The notes below the pieces were generated by a model. It saw nothing but the letters and a program-made list of their open reading frames with translations, was not told the origin of the DNA and did no database searches. From the NCBI RefSeq assembly GCF_037392515.1, contig NC_090280.1, positions 75,194,504 through 75,258,503 of the forward strand: a stretch of DNA of 64,000 bases, read 5' to 3'. This document shows positions 50,518 through 62,885 of the stretch, in pieces (the stretch's first letter is position 1; each line of letters opens with the position of its first letter). The DNA is from Haliotis asinina (Eukaryota; Mollusca; Gastropoda; Lepetellida; Haliotidae). The position numbers and the translations under genes are program-made.

Positions 50518-50890
50518 CAGTACGTGTCAATGACTGATGCTTTAGCTCCCCACACTTAAGGGGTGACAGCACCAAACCCGTACGTGTCAATGACTGATAC
50601 TTCAGCTCCCCACACTGAAGGGTCGACAGCGCCATACCCGTACGTGTCCATGACTATGATGTTTTAGCTCACAGTACTATATCCGCAGACTTCCTCACAG
50701 ACGATGATGACAAACCGATACACAGACAAAAGGGAGTTCGACCACATTCACTCACTCACACAAGTGGTAGCCACACCCAAACAGTTGATACTGGGCCATA
50801 AAGAAACACATCAGTTACGTTTCAACACATTTTATTACATTTCAGTGACGTGCTCACGACAGACGCGATACATATATGAGCTAGAGAGGT

Positions 50891-52231
50891 TTGGTATGAC
50901 GCTGGCTGCTCTGTGATAAGTCTCTAGTTATTTGAGGGTCGCCTATCTTCAACCTGTGGACAGAAAAGAAAACAATCATAAAGGCCAGTGATCAAAACAA
51001 AGCTACTTGCAACTTCCCAACTACATCGTTAGTGTCAATTAATCACTGGCATTCTAGATATAGGATTTCTAGAGTTCTGCTTTATCCAGTACATAAAATT
51101 CAAAGTACTATGAACACTTTCCCTTCTATATATCTTTGGAAACGGGAAATAGTTGAAAAGAAATCACACGTATATTTGTACATTTAACGCACATTTTGAT
51201 GTCCCAGGACACGTGTATGATCCAACATACTTACAACTACTGGCATGCTGATGAAGCCGTGCATTAATACACTATCTCCATTGATATCTAATGTTGTTAC
51301 TTTTCATCTGATGTTTCGGGATTTTGCATGGAGGTTTCGATAAATGTGGTCTCGACTCACAAATACCGCGAACTCCTCAACAAAATGGAATCGTGTAGAA
51401 AGAAAAACAACTTAAAACCCCGGTGACAAATTCTACCAGAAGACGGTAGAGTAGACTCCTGCCGTCACCCGCCACCTTGCTGTCACGTCATGACCATGAT
51501 GAGTAGTTGCTGAGGCAAGCAACTTATGTTTTCACTGATTCAGTCATCACTGAAAAATATTTACTCATAAGACATATACAAATTCAAGGGAAACTACAGT
51601 TCTGGCCACTGTCAGTATCAAATTCGTATCCATTCGTACAGAGGACGTCTAGGACAGCAACTTCACTTATATAGGACTTACGACCAACTACTCAAATTGT
51701 AGTACTACAGTTTGCTCAAGTGATAGGTAAAAGGGTGACTACGGGATTGTAGTAGTGCGGTGGTATTGCTCAACCAACCAGAGGGTGGCAGGGGTACTGA
51801 AGTCATTATAGTGTTCGCAGGTCAGTCTGAAGACCAGGTTACAATGTGTGAGATCCCTTTCTGATGTGACACTGATGGACTAAAAGTAACTACTCACACA
51901 CTACACACTACTACTTACGACCACACACGCAATCAAAACAAAAAACAGACAGATTACCTAGAAAGGAGAAGCAATATTTAATAGATAAAACTGACAAGAG
52001 CCGAAAATATGAAAGAAAACCTCTACTTAAATCTTGTCCGAAAAATGCCAAAAGAAGAAAGGGCAAATACTCCTTCATGAAGCAAAACAGATTTGATCTA
52101 AGAATAAGCCAAAACCACTAAATAGCTAAAGGGTCGAAAAAAAGTCCGAATGCTCCAAAAATGTATAAAGTCACCAGACATATTGTATTTATGATTCAGT
52201 GCCATTAATTATTATGTCAAAGCTTCCAAGG
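50891..52231. other. Inter-gene spacer, unit 7/8
   Basis: No gene seen. It is nearly identical to the unit 6/7 spacer, supporting a recent duplication of about 10.5 kb. The decayed SINE is at about 51808-51903. Confidence 0.5.
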
Positions 52232-52817
52232 TCCCAAGATGCCGCTCTAAGTATCCACCCTGCTTCACTCCTCAAGAATTCAAACAATCACAAGATGTCA
52301 CTCTAAGTGTCCATCTTCAACACACTCCTCAAGAATACAAACAATTGCAAGATGCCACTCGAAGCGTCCATCTCAAACACCCTCCTCAAGAAGTCAAACA
52401 CAAGCTGTCATTCGAAGCCTCCATCTTCAACACTCTCCTCAGTAATCCTGGCAATTTCAAGATGTCACACTAAGCGTCCATCTTGAGGACACTCCTCAAG
52501 AATTCAAACGATTGCAAGATGTCACTCTAGCCGTCCATCTTAAAGTAATAACATACTCCTCAAGAATTCAAACAATTTCAAGATGTCACTCGTAGCATCC
52601 ATCTCAAACACTCTCCTCAAGAATGTAGGCAATTTCAAGAGGTCACACTAAGTGTCCATCTTAAACACACTACTCAAGAATCCAAACAATTTCAATATGT
52701 CTCTCTAAGTGTCCATCTCAAACACACTCCTCAACAATCCAGGCAATTTCAAGATGTCACTCTAAGCGTCCATCTTGACACGGAACACTCTCCTCAAGAA
52801 TCCAGACACACGTGACA
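52232..52817. repeat. 57-bp minisatellite, unit 8
   Basis: Monomer by monomer it matches unit 7. Confidence 0.92.
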
Positions 52818-55800
52818 GGAAGAGTCGAACTGGGGACTGGGTCGGGGTGTCGTCATCATCAAGGTTGATGTCAACAAAGTGAGGGGCATCACAGAGGACG
52901 GGGATAGAGAGATGGTTGGCTAGGGAGGTGGGAGGTGTGGGCAGCTCAGACAGAGGTTCAAGGATGGTCATGTATCTCCCAGTAGGACGCTGACAGGGAG
53001 GGAGAAAAGGTAAAATAGACAGTGACAGAAGATGGCAGTACAGAAAGTGGGTAGATGTTCATAACGGATTGATAGAGCCATATTCATATTTGCGAGCACG
53101 CGCACGCACGCACGCGCGCACACACGCATACACACATATACTGAGAATTGTTTCCAAATCAACAGGACATGTATCTGTGTTAGCAACTGATACAATGGTT
53201 AGATCCAAACACAAAATAGATATCACACGACTTCAGTTTTATGACAACTCTATAAAAATACTGATTCCCTAAGACACCCACTTGGCGAGGAGGGGCCCAG
53301 ATGTCAAAGTTCAAAGGGAACCGGATCACAAGGTCAAGGGCTGTTGGGAAAGAAGGAATGAAAGTCTTAGAAATAACCAAACAAGAAACAGGACACTGTC
53401 TGTATCAGATCTCATCATTAACAAACAAGGACCTCTTTTCACAAAACACTGAGGTGATGTTATTCACTAAGGCAGCCTTAGGGCAACGTTAAAGAATGGG
53501 AATTGACCTTGCAGTCTAGTAAAGGTTGGTTTATGAAAGGAACCCCAGGACATCAAATTGAGTAATCATTAAGTTATGATACTAAATCTAGCATATTCAT
53601 TAAGGTGACATTATGCATATAAATATTTATTTATTAATTTTATTTTAACAAACAAGCATGGTCAATCTGACCAATCTGCTTTTTTCAAATATGTGTTTTG
53701 TTAGTGTCAGGTTAAGATTACCCAAAATCTTCAATTAGTTTATGGTTCCTCAGTAAAGGGATGCATCCATTAAACCTTCATTATGACCAAAGTTAATGTT
53801 GAATAATTAATAGAGTTTTAATGACACCTTATGGTATCACATCATATCAGTTCCATACAACCAGGGTCCAGTTGCACAAAGCAGTCTTAGTGCTACGGCT
53901 GTCTTAAGCCTATGTTCCAGAATGGGAGTTACAATCATTGTAGCACTAAGATCGCTTAGTGCAAATCAGCCCAGATCTTATAAACATATACAAAACAACA
54001 TTTAAACCTATTGTGTTGAATCACTGTTAGTTGCGTAAGTCAGTGTATCTAACTTTATATGTTTTGATGTAATTCAGTATTTTAGAGAAAGAGAATGAGG
54101 TACTAGCATGTACACTACAGATTAAATGGTAAGGCATAAATCAAAATCAAGCCAACATAACTACATTGGGCTTTTAGTACACCAATGCTTGAGAACAGAC
54201 ACAATGTCTGCAGATTCCCAAACCAATGGGGTCTGTCACCATGATACGTTGTATTTAGTTAATGGGGTTAATGTTTTGGGGTTAATGTTTGGGTGTTAAT
54301 GCCATTAATTATTTGTATTATCTCTGTGAGTGCAAGTGACCATATTGCAAAACAATCTTACAATATGGCTTCGTGGCAATATTTGTGGGTTTGGTTTTGA
54401 CACGCGTCACAGATTTGTCATTATCAGACATTTATTCTGTGTTGTGGAACCACTGGATACTGTTCGTGATACTGCTAAGATACTAGTAGTTATTGCTGTA
54501 CACTTGGTAGACTTGTGCTTCTCAAGGTGATCATCAAGATCTTCAAAACATATGGTAAGACTACAGAATACCCATATCTTCCATCATCTTTGAAAGCAAG
54601 CATCAGGTTAGGGTTAGAGTACGGTTCAGGTGACTTGACACTAAACAATATGGCTGGTAGGTATCCGGTATGTACCAAAAACATTGTTATTCGAAGTTCC
54701 ACACTCTAATAAGTTCCCACTTGTGCAGATCGATGCTCATGTTGTTGATCACTGGATTGTCTGCTCCAGACTCTTACGACAAGCATAGTCGTCTTTCATG
54801 GCAAGCATGGGTTGCTGAAGGCCTATTCTACCCCGGGTTAGGTTTAGGGTAAGCATTACGGTTCGGTAATGTGGCACTAAATAATATGGTTGGTATGTAT
54901 CCGGTATATACCAAAACTATAGCTATGGGCAATTCCACAACCTAATATGGCAGCTGGAAAATCAATAAACCTGCTCATACTGAACGTTTTGATCCTACCT
55001 AGGAATACACTAATGGTGCCTTGGTTGGAACACGATTCTTAACCCCCTGGATGCCGAGTTTTTTTCAGGCGCACATTTTCATAAAGTTTGAAAAGTGAAC
55101 GTTGTGCGAGATTTGCGCTCGCGTGGTCCTGGAGCTGCGTACGGCTATGAAATTGCACAGACATGTAGAATATTTGATTTCCTATCCGTTGGTATAAATA
55201 TAATTGCGGCTACCTCAGGGGTTTGAGAAATAGACACTGCTAAATGTTGTCCAAAACCTTTGTGTGTGTTCAAAAAAAGTAAATTTCTCAGTTTTTTATC
55301 GTGCACCAATAAAAGCACTCTGCTACGATTTTTTTTAATTTGGCATCTTTACGGAAAGTGTGAGCGAAGAAAATACAGCTTGATATCTCAACGACATAAG
55401 TGTATATGAAATGGATGTATGTGCTAATGCATAACGTCACACTCACAAAATCAAAAATGACCCGCAATAAATGTCAAAAATCGATTTTCTACTATGAGGT
55501 CAAAAGTCGACAGAGAGGTCATGTACGTATAAAGATAAGGGGGCATAACTCCGGTATGGTTTACATTAGGTCAATGTAACTCCGATCACATGGAGAGAGT
55601 TTGCTGTGGATACGGACAGTTTATTTCCGTTATGTTTTGTTCACAGTGAACCAAACTATTCCAATACAAAGTTCCCCAATGTGAGAGGATACCTTTTGGT
55701 AGTTTCACAATTTGTAAGAAAAGATGACAGTGTACTACATCAAAAAGCAGGTAATAGCGATTTGGATGGCCCTATCCGATACCTATTTTAGTTCTTAGAT

Positions 55801-58357
55801 TCCCACATTCTCCTGTTTGTGTCGATGTATTTTTGTTGATTTTGCATCATTATTAACGGCGCCACTGCTGTCCTTCTGCGTGATTTTGCGTCAGTCGTGG
55901 CGTCACACTACACTAAGAGTTTGACAGTTTCTTATCAATTACCAAATTATTTCATTGTATCTGTTTTCACTTGGCAGTTGTTTGCTACGATACTCTTCCC
56001 CTGAATATACTAAGCGTATTGAACCATTGTAAGCAATGACTAGACGGCTGGATGTTGGAATATTACCGAAAATGCTACGCAGTGTAAAATTGGATTGTTT
56101 TCTTTGTTTACATTTCAAACAAGCGCTGTCTTTCGAGCACAGCGTTCGTTTTCATACCAATTATCTTTCGTTTCGTTTTATCTAGACAGTTGGTATTGGT
56201 GGTAAAGACCATTTGTAATTTGATTCTAAGATGTGAGGGGAATTCAACGATGCATTTGTCGCAACTGACTATGAAATATACGTGATGTTATAGGCGTGTC
56301 AATACCGGCCTTCTCGAAACGTGATTTTGTAAACACTAACCAATATGGCGGAAAGGGCACTTCGGCGTTCGTGTTAGTGCATTTTCGAAAACATCCCAAC
56401 CGATTCTCGGTTCATCGGTGACGTTTCAGAATTATCATTACTGGTTACATGTAAACTTTATATCAGTGATCATTAATATGCTATTTTTGAAATTCAATAC
56501 TCCCAGCAATTATCCGATTTTCACATTTCAAAACATACTGCAAATAACGCTGTGAATCTCGATTTTGTACAGTTAGAAAAATGACATTTTTGAACAAAAT
56601 CACTTGCAATTACGTAAAATAGTATTATGACGTGTTTTAAAGTTTGTGGTGCTGTAAAGGTAGGCCCTCCCAGCAATTATCCGATTTTCACATTTCAAAA
56701 CATACTGCAAATAACGCTGTGAATCTCGATTTTGTACAGTTAGAAAAATGGCGACATTTATGATGAAGCCTATTTTGAAAGGCGATTTTAAGCACTTTAG
56801 CTTGGTCTGAGATAATAGTGGATGGTATCAAGAAACTGGGAATTTTCCGCAGAATTCAAAACTGTGAAGTATTTATATATGCGTGGTATATTTAGAATTG
56901 TATCTTCAAAGTGAGGGATGTAGAGGAAGCACATACATGTCCCTGTGGCATCCAGGGGTTTAAGCAGATAAGAATCTATTTTATGTGCTGGCAATGTATG
57001 AAACATAATTAGGCCAACATAATTGCATAGGGTGTTTTTTTTTTCTTAAATATCAAAGATAGTGAATAGACACAAAGTCATCCAAACCAATGTCCCAAGT
57101 ATACAGAAATAAAGTTTCCAGTGTTTATTTAGTTAATGGGATTAATGTTTTGAGGTTAAGCATTGAGCAATTATTTATCTTCCCACTGTGAGTACAAGGG
57201 ACCAGTCTTACAATAAGACTTAGTGGCTTTATTTATTTGGGATGACTCTGACATGTTGATTTGTCATAATTACGGACTGTTCAGAGTTTCAATCTTCGTT
57301 ACCCAAGTACTCGTAGAATCACCAACATATTGGTAGCTGTTGGAGTATGTTTCACTAGAAACTTGATAAAGCGACACTTCATTCTGACCTCTGCCACTTC
57401 TGATGATTAGTAAGATCTTACAAAACATATACCTAAGGGCACCTTCACAACTTTATAAGGCAGCTCAAGAAGAAAGTTCATTAACCACTTCAGCCTGGTT
57501 TTAGAAGTACTCGTAAAAGCATCACGACACTGGCCACTGTTCATACTGCCAGTTGTCAACTAAACTTGGGTAACAATAAATAGCTAGCATGATTGGGACG
57601 CCCATGTGGATATCTTTATCAACATGCTCGGAACTGACTTATCTCGGCGTTCCTGTCAAGACTGTCAATGTAACACAACAGTACAGCTGTGAAAAACAGA
57701 ACATGCTTTGTTATGAATAATCAAACATTTAGCCTTTTTGTACCTTTTCAAGACAAAATGTATAGGAACCCGGTTAACACATAAAAGTAGTTGAAAATAT
57801 CCATTTGGTTAGTCAAATGCGGAACGACCATCGGTGAGAAATAACGTTCAGTTACATCCCTGTACTGGGAAAGTTTTGATTCGCGATAGAGACTAATGAC
57901 TGTCATTACATGATATTTTAGAAGTATTTCATTTAAAGTTGACAGATTTTGCTAAATATAGGAGCTTTCTAGGACAATTCAGTGGCAGTTGAGGTCATTT
58001 ACGGTTAACATTTCCATATTGAGGCTTGTTCAAGTCTGGGTGAACCCTGTAGAATACCAGCATGGGCACCCATACGAAAAAAACCTCAATATCCAAAAGT
58101 TATAAGCGTAAAATGTTTATTTATTATATAATTGTGTGGAGCGACGTTGTATTCCTGTTGTCTGTAAACACTCTGAAACTTTGAATGGCCTCAATATTAA
58201 TGAGAAAAAGATGCTAGAACATGGTCAATATTTGATGGCAGCCGGCAAGATGTTCTTAGCTTCCATACATCAGAATGAATGAAGTAAATAAGTCATTAAA
58301 GAAAGAAACACAGGCAACAATAATTATCCTAGAAATACCTTGGCTGTAGGAGCTCAT
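52762..58357 (-). CDS. Unit 8: three-exon gene, older version
   Basis: Exon 1 CDS 58339-58357, exon 2 53282-53340, exon 3 52762-52989. Exon 1 reads MSSYSQ (N2S). Exon 3 matches unit 7 except that Met is kept at residue 99. Intron 1 is about 5 kb and contains the palindromic MITE, the full X' segment and the piggyBac-like element. If functional, this copy has the longest intron 1 in the array. Confidence 0.57.
53096..53138. repeat. CG/CA alternating tract, unit 8
   Basis: Same as unit 7 with one CGCATA interruption. Confidence 0.9.
53863..53972. mobile_element. 110-bp palindromic MITE, unit 8
   Basis: Same insertion as 43351-43460, inherited by duplication. Confidence 0.75.
54130..54726. repeat. 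Full-length X' intron duplicate, unit 8
   Basis: It extends the homology to the regular intron through the TTAATGTTTTGGGGTTAA and TTTGTCATTATCAGAC stretches, with strong divergence. It contains two short repeats of AATATGG(C/T)TGGTA with unit 8's downstream copy at about 54890. Confidence 0.65.
54727..54836. mobile_element. Chimeric fragment of the R1/R2 repeat family, unit 8
   Basis: The left part (54727-54770) reads in antisense (GATGCTCATGTTGTTGATCA). The right part (54771-54836) reads in sense (CTTACGACAAGCATAGTCG, then GGTTGCTGAAGGCC). Both belong to the same abalone dispersed repeat, so one half is inverted relative to the other. Confidence 0.65.
55043..56959. mobile_element. 1.9-kb piggyBac-like non-autonomous transposon, unit 8
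   Basis: TTAA lies at 55039-55042 and 56960-56963. It differs from the unit 7 copy by scattered substitutions and small indels. The same internal direct repeat is at 56501-56583 and 56668-56750. Identical position and right flank show it was duplicated with the unit, not inserted twice. Confidence 0.8.
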
Positions 58358-58437
58358 AGTGACAATAACTGGTGATGAGCAGATCGTGAGGCAAATGTCA
58401 GCAGAAATTCAACAGTATCACAGAGGTATGATAGCGT

Positions 58438-58496
58438 CAAAATGGCGGCATCAAAAGTGAAGCTGTCGTCATAGCGACGTCATAAATCTCGCGAGA
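58438..58496 (-). promoter_or_regulatory. Promoter, unit 8 gene
   Basis: YY1-type motif 58438-58450 and TCTCGCGAGA 58487-58496 are intact, although sequence just upstream (58510-58560) has diverged clearly from units 1-7. Confidence 0.62.
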
Positions 58497-58534
58497 TCGT
58501 CATAGCATTACGTGAAGTTAACGACTGGTTTCAT

Positions 58535-59190
58535 CCTTACCCTGCGCAAGTCAGCTTTACCCAGCACTCATAGCAAGTCCCATTTACCCATCACTCAGCA
58601 ATATTCCTGCTGTATGGAAGCTGTCTGTATATAATGGAGTCTTGACTATACAATTCCGTGATCAACAGCATGAGCATTGAGCTACCATAGGTATACGATG
58701 ACGTGCGTAAACTAAGTACACAATCAAACCTCTCCCAAATTATTGTCATTATTGGCAGCCCGTCACCACTCTCCTCAAATATTGGTGACAATGGCCTTAA
58801 CTCTCTTCGTGCTACAAATCAATGCAATACGATAATAACCCCAATTTTTCTCATCTAATTCATGCTACGGATTGTGAGATTAGTAACGTGTGGTTACCAC
58901 ACTTCTCTTCCCTTTACTGCCATACTTAAACGCCCAGCAAAGGTCGTCAACTGTTGCTTGGCACCCATGTCACATACACCTGTGGGGTAGCCAAGTTGCT
59001 AGAGCGTTCGTTCGTCACACCGAAGACCCGGGTTCCATTCCCTATATCGCGACGGTCTGTAAATAATCGTGGCTGGACAATCCACTGTCGCCAACACTGA
59101 ACACACGATCCCGTTAGTCGATTATGGTTTCTAGATTATTGTCATAAAATAGGAGGAAAAGGAGCCCTGGGACGCCCTTCTTTTTCAAGG
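58535..59190 (+). repeat. SINE-derived cluster, unit 8, rearranged
   Basis: R1 58535-58720, then about 245 bp of sequence not found in other units (58730-58975). It ends in a SINE head only (58981-59040, box B GGGTTCCATTCC closer to consensus), fused directly to the middle of R2 (59041-59190). The SINE body and the (CCCCA)n tract are absent. Confidence 0.8.
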
Positions 59191-59358
59191 ACGAAAGGCA
59201 TCTGAGGTGAAAAAATTGACTATAACTAATTGGATTTTCACAATACAATTACAGATTCTTAAAAGAGAATGTTTTGACTCTTGTACACGTGTATCACACA
59301 GTAACTGTATCGCCTCAGGATACGGAGCCGACACACATAGTCAAAATGGATTCGATTA

Positions 59359-60315
59359 ACTTTACTCACTCATACAAGTGATGCTTACACAGAAACATAT
59401 TGAACCGAGCTATTCAGGAACACATCGTTTACGCTTCGACGGATTTTGTCACGCACACATTGTGATCACCCAATCCTCACTAGAACGGCGAGGATCAAAT
59501 CTGCAAATGCTCAGTGTTTCTGGGACAGTGTCTACAAGTCACTGGGGTGTCTTCTCATACTGAAGAGGTGCCAGAACTACACCCGTCCGTGTCAAGGGCT
59601 GCATCACTGCAGGCTCCCCACACTGAAGGAATGACAGTACCCTATCCGTACGTGTCCATGACTGATGCTGTAGCTCCCCACACCGAAGGAGTGACAGTGC
59701 CATACCGGTACGTGTCAATACCTGATACTTTAGCTCTCTACTATGAAGGGGTGACTGCAACATAGCCGTACGTGTCAATAACTGATACCTTAGTTGCACA
59801 CTGAATCGGTGACAGTACCATACCCGTACATGACAATGACTGATGTTTTAGCTAGACATACTGAAGGGGTGACAGTACCATATCGGTACGTGTCAGTGAC
59901 TGTTACTTTAACTCCATACACTAAAGGGGTGAGAGTAATATACCCGTACGTGTCAATGATTCATGCTTTTGCTCCCCACACTGAAGGGTCGACAGCGCCA
60001 TACCCGTACGTGTCAATGACTGATACTTTAGCTCCCCACACTCAAATAGTGACAGCGCCATACCCGTACGTGTCCATGACTATGCTGTTTTAGCTCCCCA
60101 TACTATGTCCGCAGATTTCCTCACAGACGATGATGACAAACCCACACACAGACAAAAGGGGGTTCGACCACATTCACTCACTCACACAAGTGGTAGCTAC
60201 ACCCAAACAGTTTATAGTGAGCCATAAAGAAACACATCAGTTACGTTTCAACACATTTTATTACATTTCACTGACACGTGTTCACGACAGACGCGATACT
60301 TATATCAACTAGGCA
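59359..60315. repeat. 60-bp satellite domain, unit 8
   Basis: One uninterrupted array (59552-60110, about nine monomers) lies between D blocks at 59359-59550 and 60113-60315 (B type). There is no MITE and no second array, so this may be the ancestral layout. Confidence 0.9.
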
Positions 60316-61667
60316 GGTTTGGTATGACGCTGGCTGCTCTGTGATAAGTCTCTGGTTACTTGAGGGTCGCCTATCAACCTGTGGACAGAAAAGAAAACAG
60401 TCATAAAGACCAGTGATCAAAACAAAGCCACTTGCAAGTTCCCGACTACATCATTAGTGTCAATTAATCACTGGCATTCTACATATAGGATTTCTAGAGT
60501 TTTGCTTTATCCAGTGCATAAAATTCAAAGTTCTGTGAACATTTTCCCTTCTATATATCTTTGGAAACGGGAAATAGTTGAAAAGGATCACATGTAGTTA
60601 TACCTTTGTACATTTAACGCACATTTTGATGTCCCAGGACAAGTGTATGATCCAACATACTTACAACTACTGGCATGCTGATGGAGCCATGCATGAATAT
60701 ACTATCTCAATTGATATCTAATGTTATTACTTTTCATGTGATGTTTCGGGATTTTGCATGGAGGTTTCGATAAATCTGGTCTCGACTCTCAAATACCGCG
60801 AACTCCTCAACAAAATGGAATCGTGTAGAAAGAAAAACAACTTAAAACCCCGGTGACAAATTCTACCAGAAGACGGTAGAGAAGACTTCTGCCGCCACGC
60901 GCCACCTTGCTGTCTCGTCATGACTATGATGAGTAGTTGCTGAGGCAAGTGATTTATGTTTTCACTGATTCAGTCATTACTGAAAATTATTTACTCACAC
61001 GACATATACAAATTCAAGAGAAACTACACCTCTGGCCACTGTCAGTATCAAATTCGTATCCATTCGTACAGAGGACGTCTAGGACAGCAACTTTACTTAT
61101 ATAGGACTTTCGACCAACTACTCAAATTGTAGTACTACAGTTTGCTCAAGTTATAGGTAAAAGGGTGACTACGGGATTTATTGTAGTAGTGCGGTGGCAT
61201 TGCTCAACCAACCAGAGGGTGGTAGGGGTACTGAAGTCATTATAGTGTTCGCAGGTCAGTCTGAAGACCAGGTTACAATGTGTGAGATCCATTTTTGGTG
61301 CCACACTGCTGGACTAAAAGTAACTACTCACACACTACTCACTACTACTTACGACCACACACGCAATCAAAACAAAAAACAGACAGATTACCTAGAAAGG
61401 AGAAGCAATATTTAATAGATAAAACTGACAAGAGCCGAAAATATGAATGAAAACCTCTACTTAAATCTTGTCCGAAAAATGCCAAAAGAAGAAAGGGCAA
61501 ATACTCCTTCATGAAGCAAAACAGATTTGATCTAAGAATAAGCCAAAACCACTAAATAGCTAAAGGGTCGGAAAAACGTCCAAATGGTCCAAAAATGTAT
61601 AAAGTCACCAGACATATTGTATTTATGATTCAGTGCAATTAATTATTATATGTCAAAGCTTCCAAGT
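60316..61667. other. Inter-gene spacer, unit 8/9
   Basis: No gene seen. It starts B-type, like units 3 and 5. The decayed SINE at about 61247-61342 keeps GTGCCACACTGCTGG. Confidence 0.5.
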
Positions 61668-62317
61668 TTTCCAAATGCAACTCTAAATATCCACCCTGCT
61701 TCACTCCTCTAGAATTCAAACATTCACAAGATACCACTCGAGGTGTCCATCTTCAACACACTCCTCAAGAATCCAAACAATTGCAGATGTCACTCGAAGC
61801 GTCCATCTTAAAGTAATAACACACTCCTCAAGAATTCAAACAATTGCAAGATGTCACTCGAAGCGTCCATCTCAAACAACCTCCTCAAGAAGTCAAACAC
61901 AAGCTGTCATTTGAAGCATCCATCTTGAACACTCTCCCCAGGAATCCCGGATATTTCAAAATGTCACACTATGCGTCCATCTTAAGCACACTCCTCAAGA
62001 ATTCAAACGATTGCAAGATGTCACTCTAGGAGTCCATCTTAAAGTAATAAGATACTCCTCAAGAATTCAAACAATTGCAAGATGTCACTCGTAGGATCCA
62101 TCTCAAACACTCTCTTCAAGAATGTAAGCAATTTCAAGAGGTCACTCTATGTGTCCATCTCAAACACACATCCTCAACAATCCAAACAATTTCAAAATGT
62201 CACTCTAAGCGTCCATTTTAAACACACTCCACAAGAATCCAGGCAATTTCAACATGTCACTCTAAGCGTCCATCTTGACACGGAACACTCTCCTCCAGAA
62301 TCCAGACACACGTGACA
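61668..62317. repeat. 57-bp minisatellite, unit 9
   Basis: About eleven monomers, the most diverged array in the window. Confidence 0.92.
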
Positions 62318-62885
62318 GGAAGACTCGAACTGGGGACTGGGTCATGGTGTCGTCATCATCAAGGCTGATGTCAACAAAGTGAGGGGCATCACAGAGGACG
62401 GGGATAGAGAGATGGCTGGCTAGGGAGGTGGGAGGTGTGGGCAGCTCCGACAGGGGTTCAAGGATGGTCATGTATCTCCCAGTAGGACGCTGACAGGGAG
62501 GGAGAAAAGGTAAAATAGACAGTGACAGAAGATGGCAGTACAGAAAGTGGGTAGATGTTCATAACGGATTGATAGAGCCATATTCATATTTGCGTGCACG
62601 CGCACGCGCACGCACGGACGCACACACGCACACGCACACGCACACGCACACGCACACGCACACGCACACGCACACACATACATACTGAGAATTGTTTCCA
62701 AATCAACAGGACATGTATCTGTGTTAGCAACTGATACAATGGTTAGGTCCAGACACAAAATAGATATCACATGACTTCTGTTTTATAACAACTCTATCAA
62801 AATACAAAATTCCCTGAGACACCCACTTGGCGAGGAGGGGCCCAGATGTCAAAGTTCAAAGGGAACCGGATCACAAGGTCAAGGG
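62262..62885 (-). CDS. Unit 9: exons 2 and 3 of the array gene (5' end beyond window)
   Basis: Exon 2 62827-62885 and exon 3 62262-62489; exon 1 would lie past 64000. Private residues are S51 (Asn in units 7 and 8), N68S, P75M and L91W. The sequence after the exon 2 donor has changed (GTGTCTCAGGGAATTTT) while CAA|GTGGGTGT itself is intact, which supports this donor choice. Confidence 0.57.
62595..62679. repeat. (ACACGC)n hexanucleotide tract, unit 9
   Basis: About 85 bp at the site of the CA microsatellite. It has become a regular CACACG hexamer array after a CG-rich start. Confidence 0.92.

Larger units (their letters stand above)
49347..50890. repeat. 60-bp satellite domain, unit 7, with two inserted elements
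   Basis: Satellite runs at 49347-49568, 50119-50181 and 50518-50676. One more monomer survives on the left than in unit 6 (CACCCGTCCGTGTCG near 49379). D block 50677-50890. Confidence 0.87.

Noticed and set aside
54606-54860. Telomere-like GGTTAGGGTTAG and GGGTTAGGTTTAGGG
   Set aside because: Only one or two imperfect hexamers each; no array.
59794-60093. Plus-strand frame with 20-residue repeats (VPYPYVSMTDALAPHTE) and its minus-strand counterpart (LTRTGMVLSPLQCGEL)
   Set aside because: Both strands are open because the period is 60 bp. Other units carry single-base deletions and stops inside the same arrays, and no start context or splice sites frame it.
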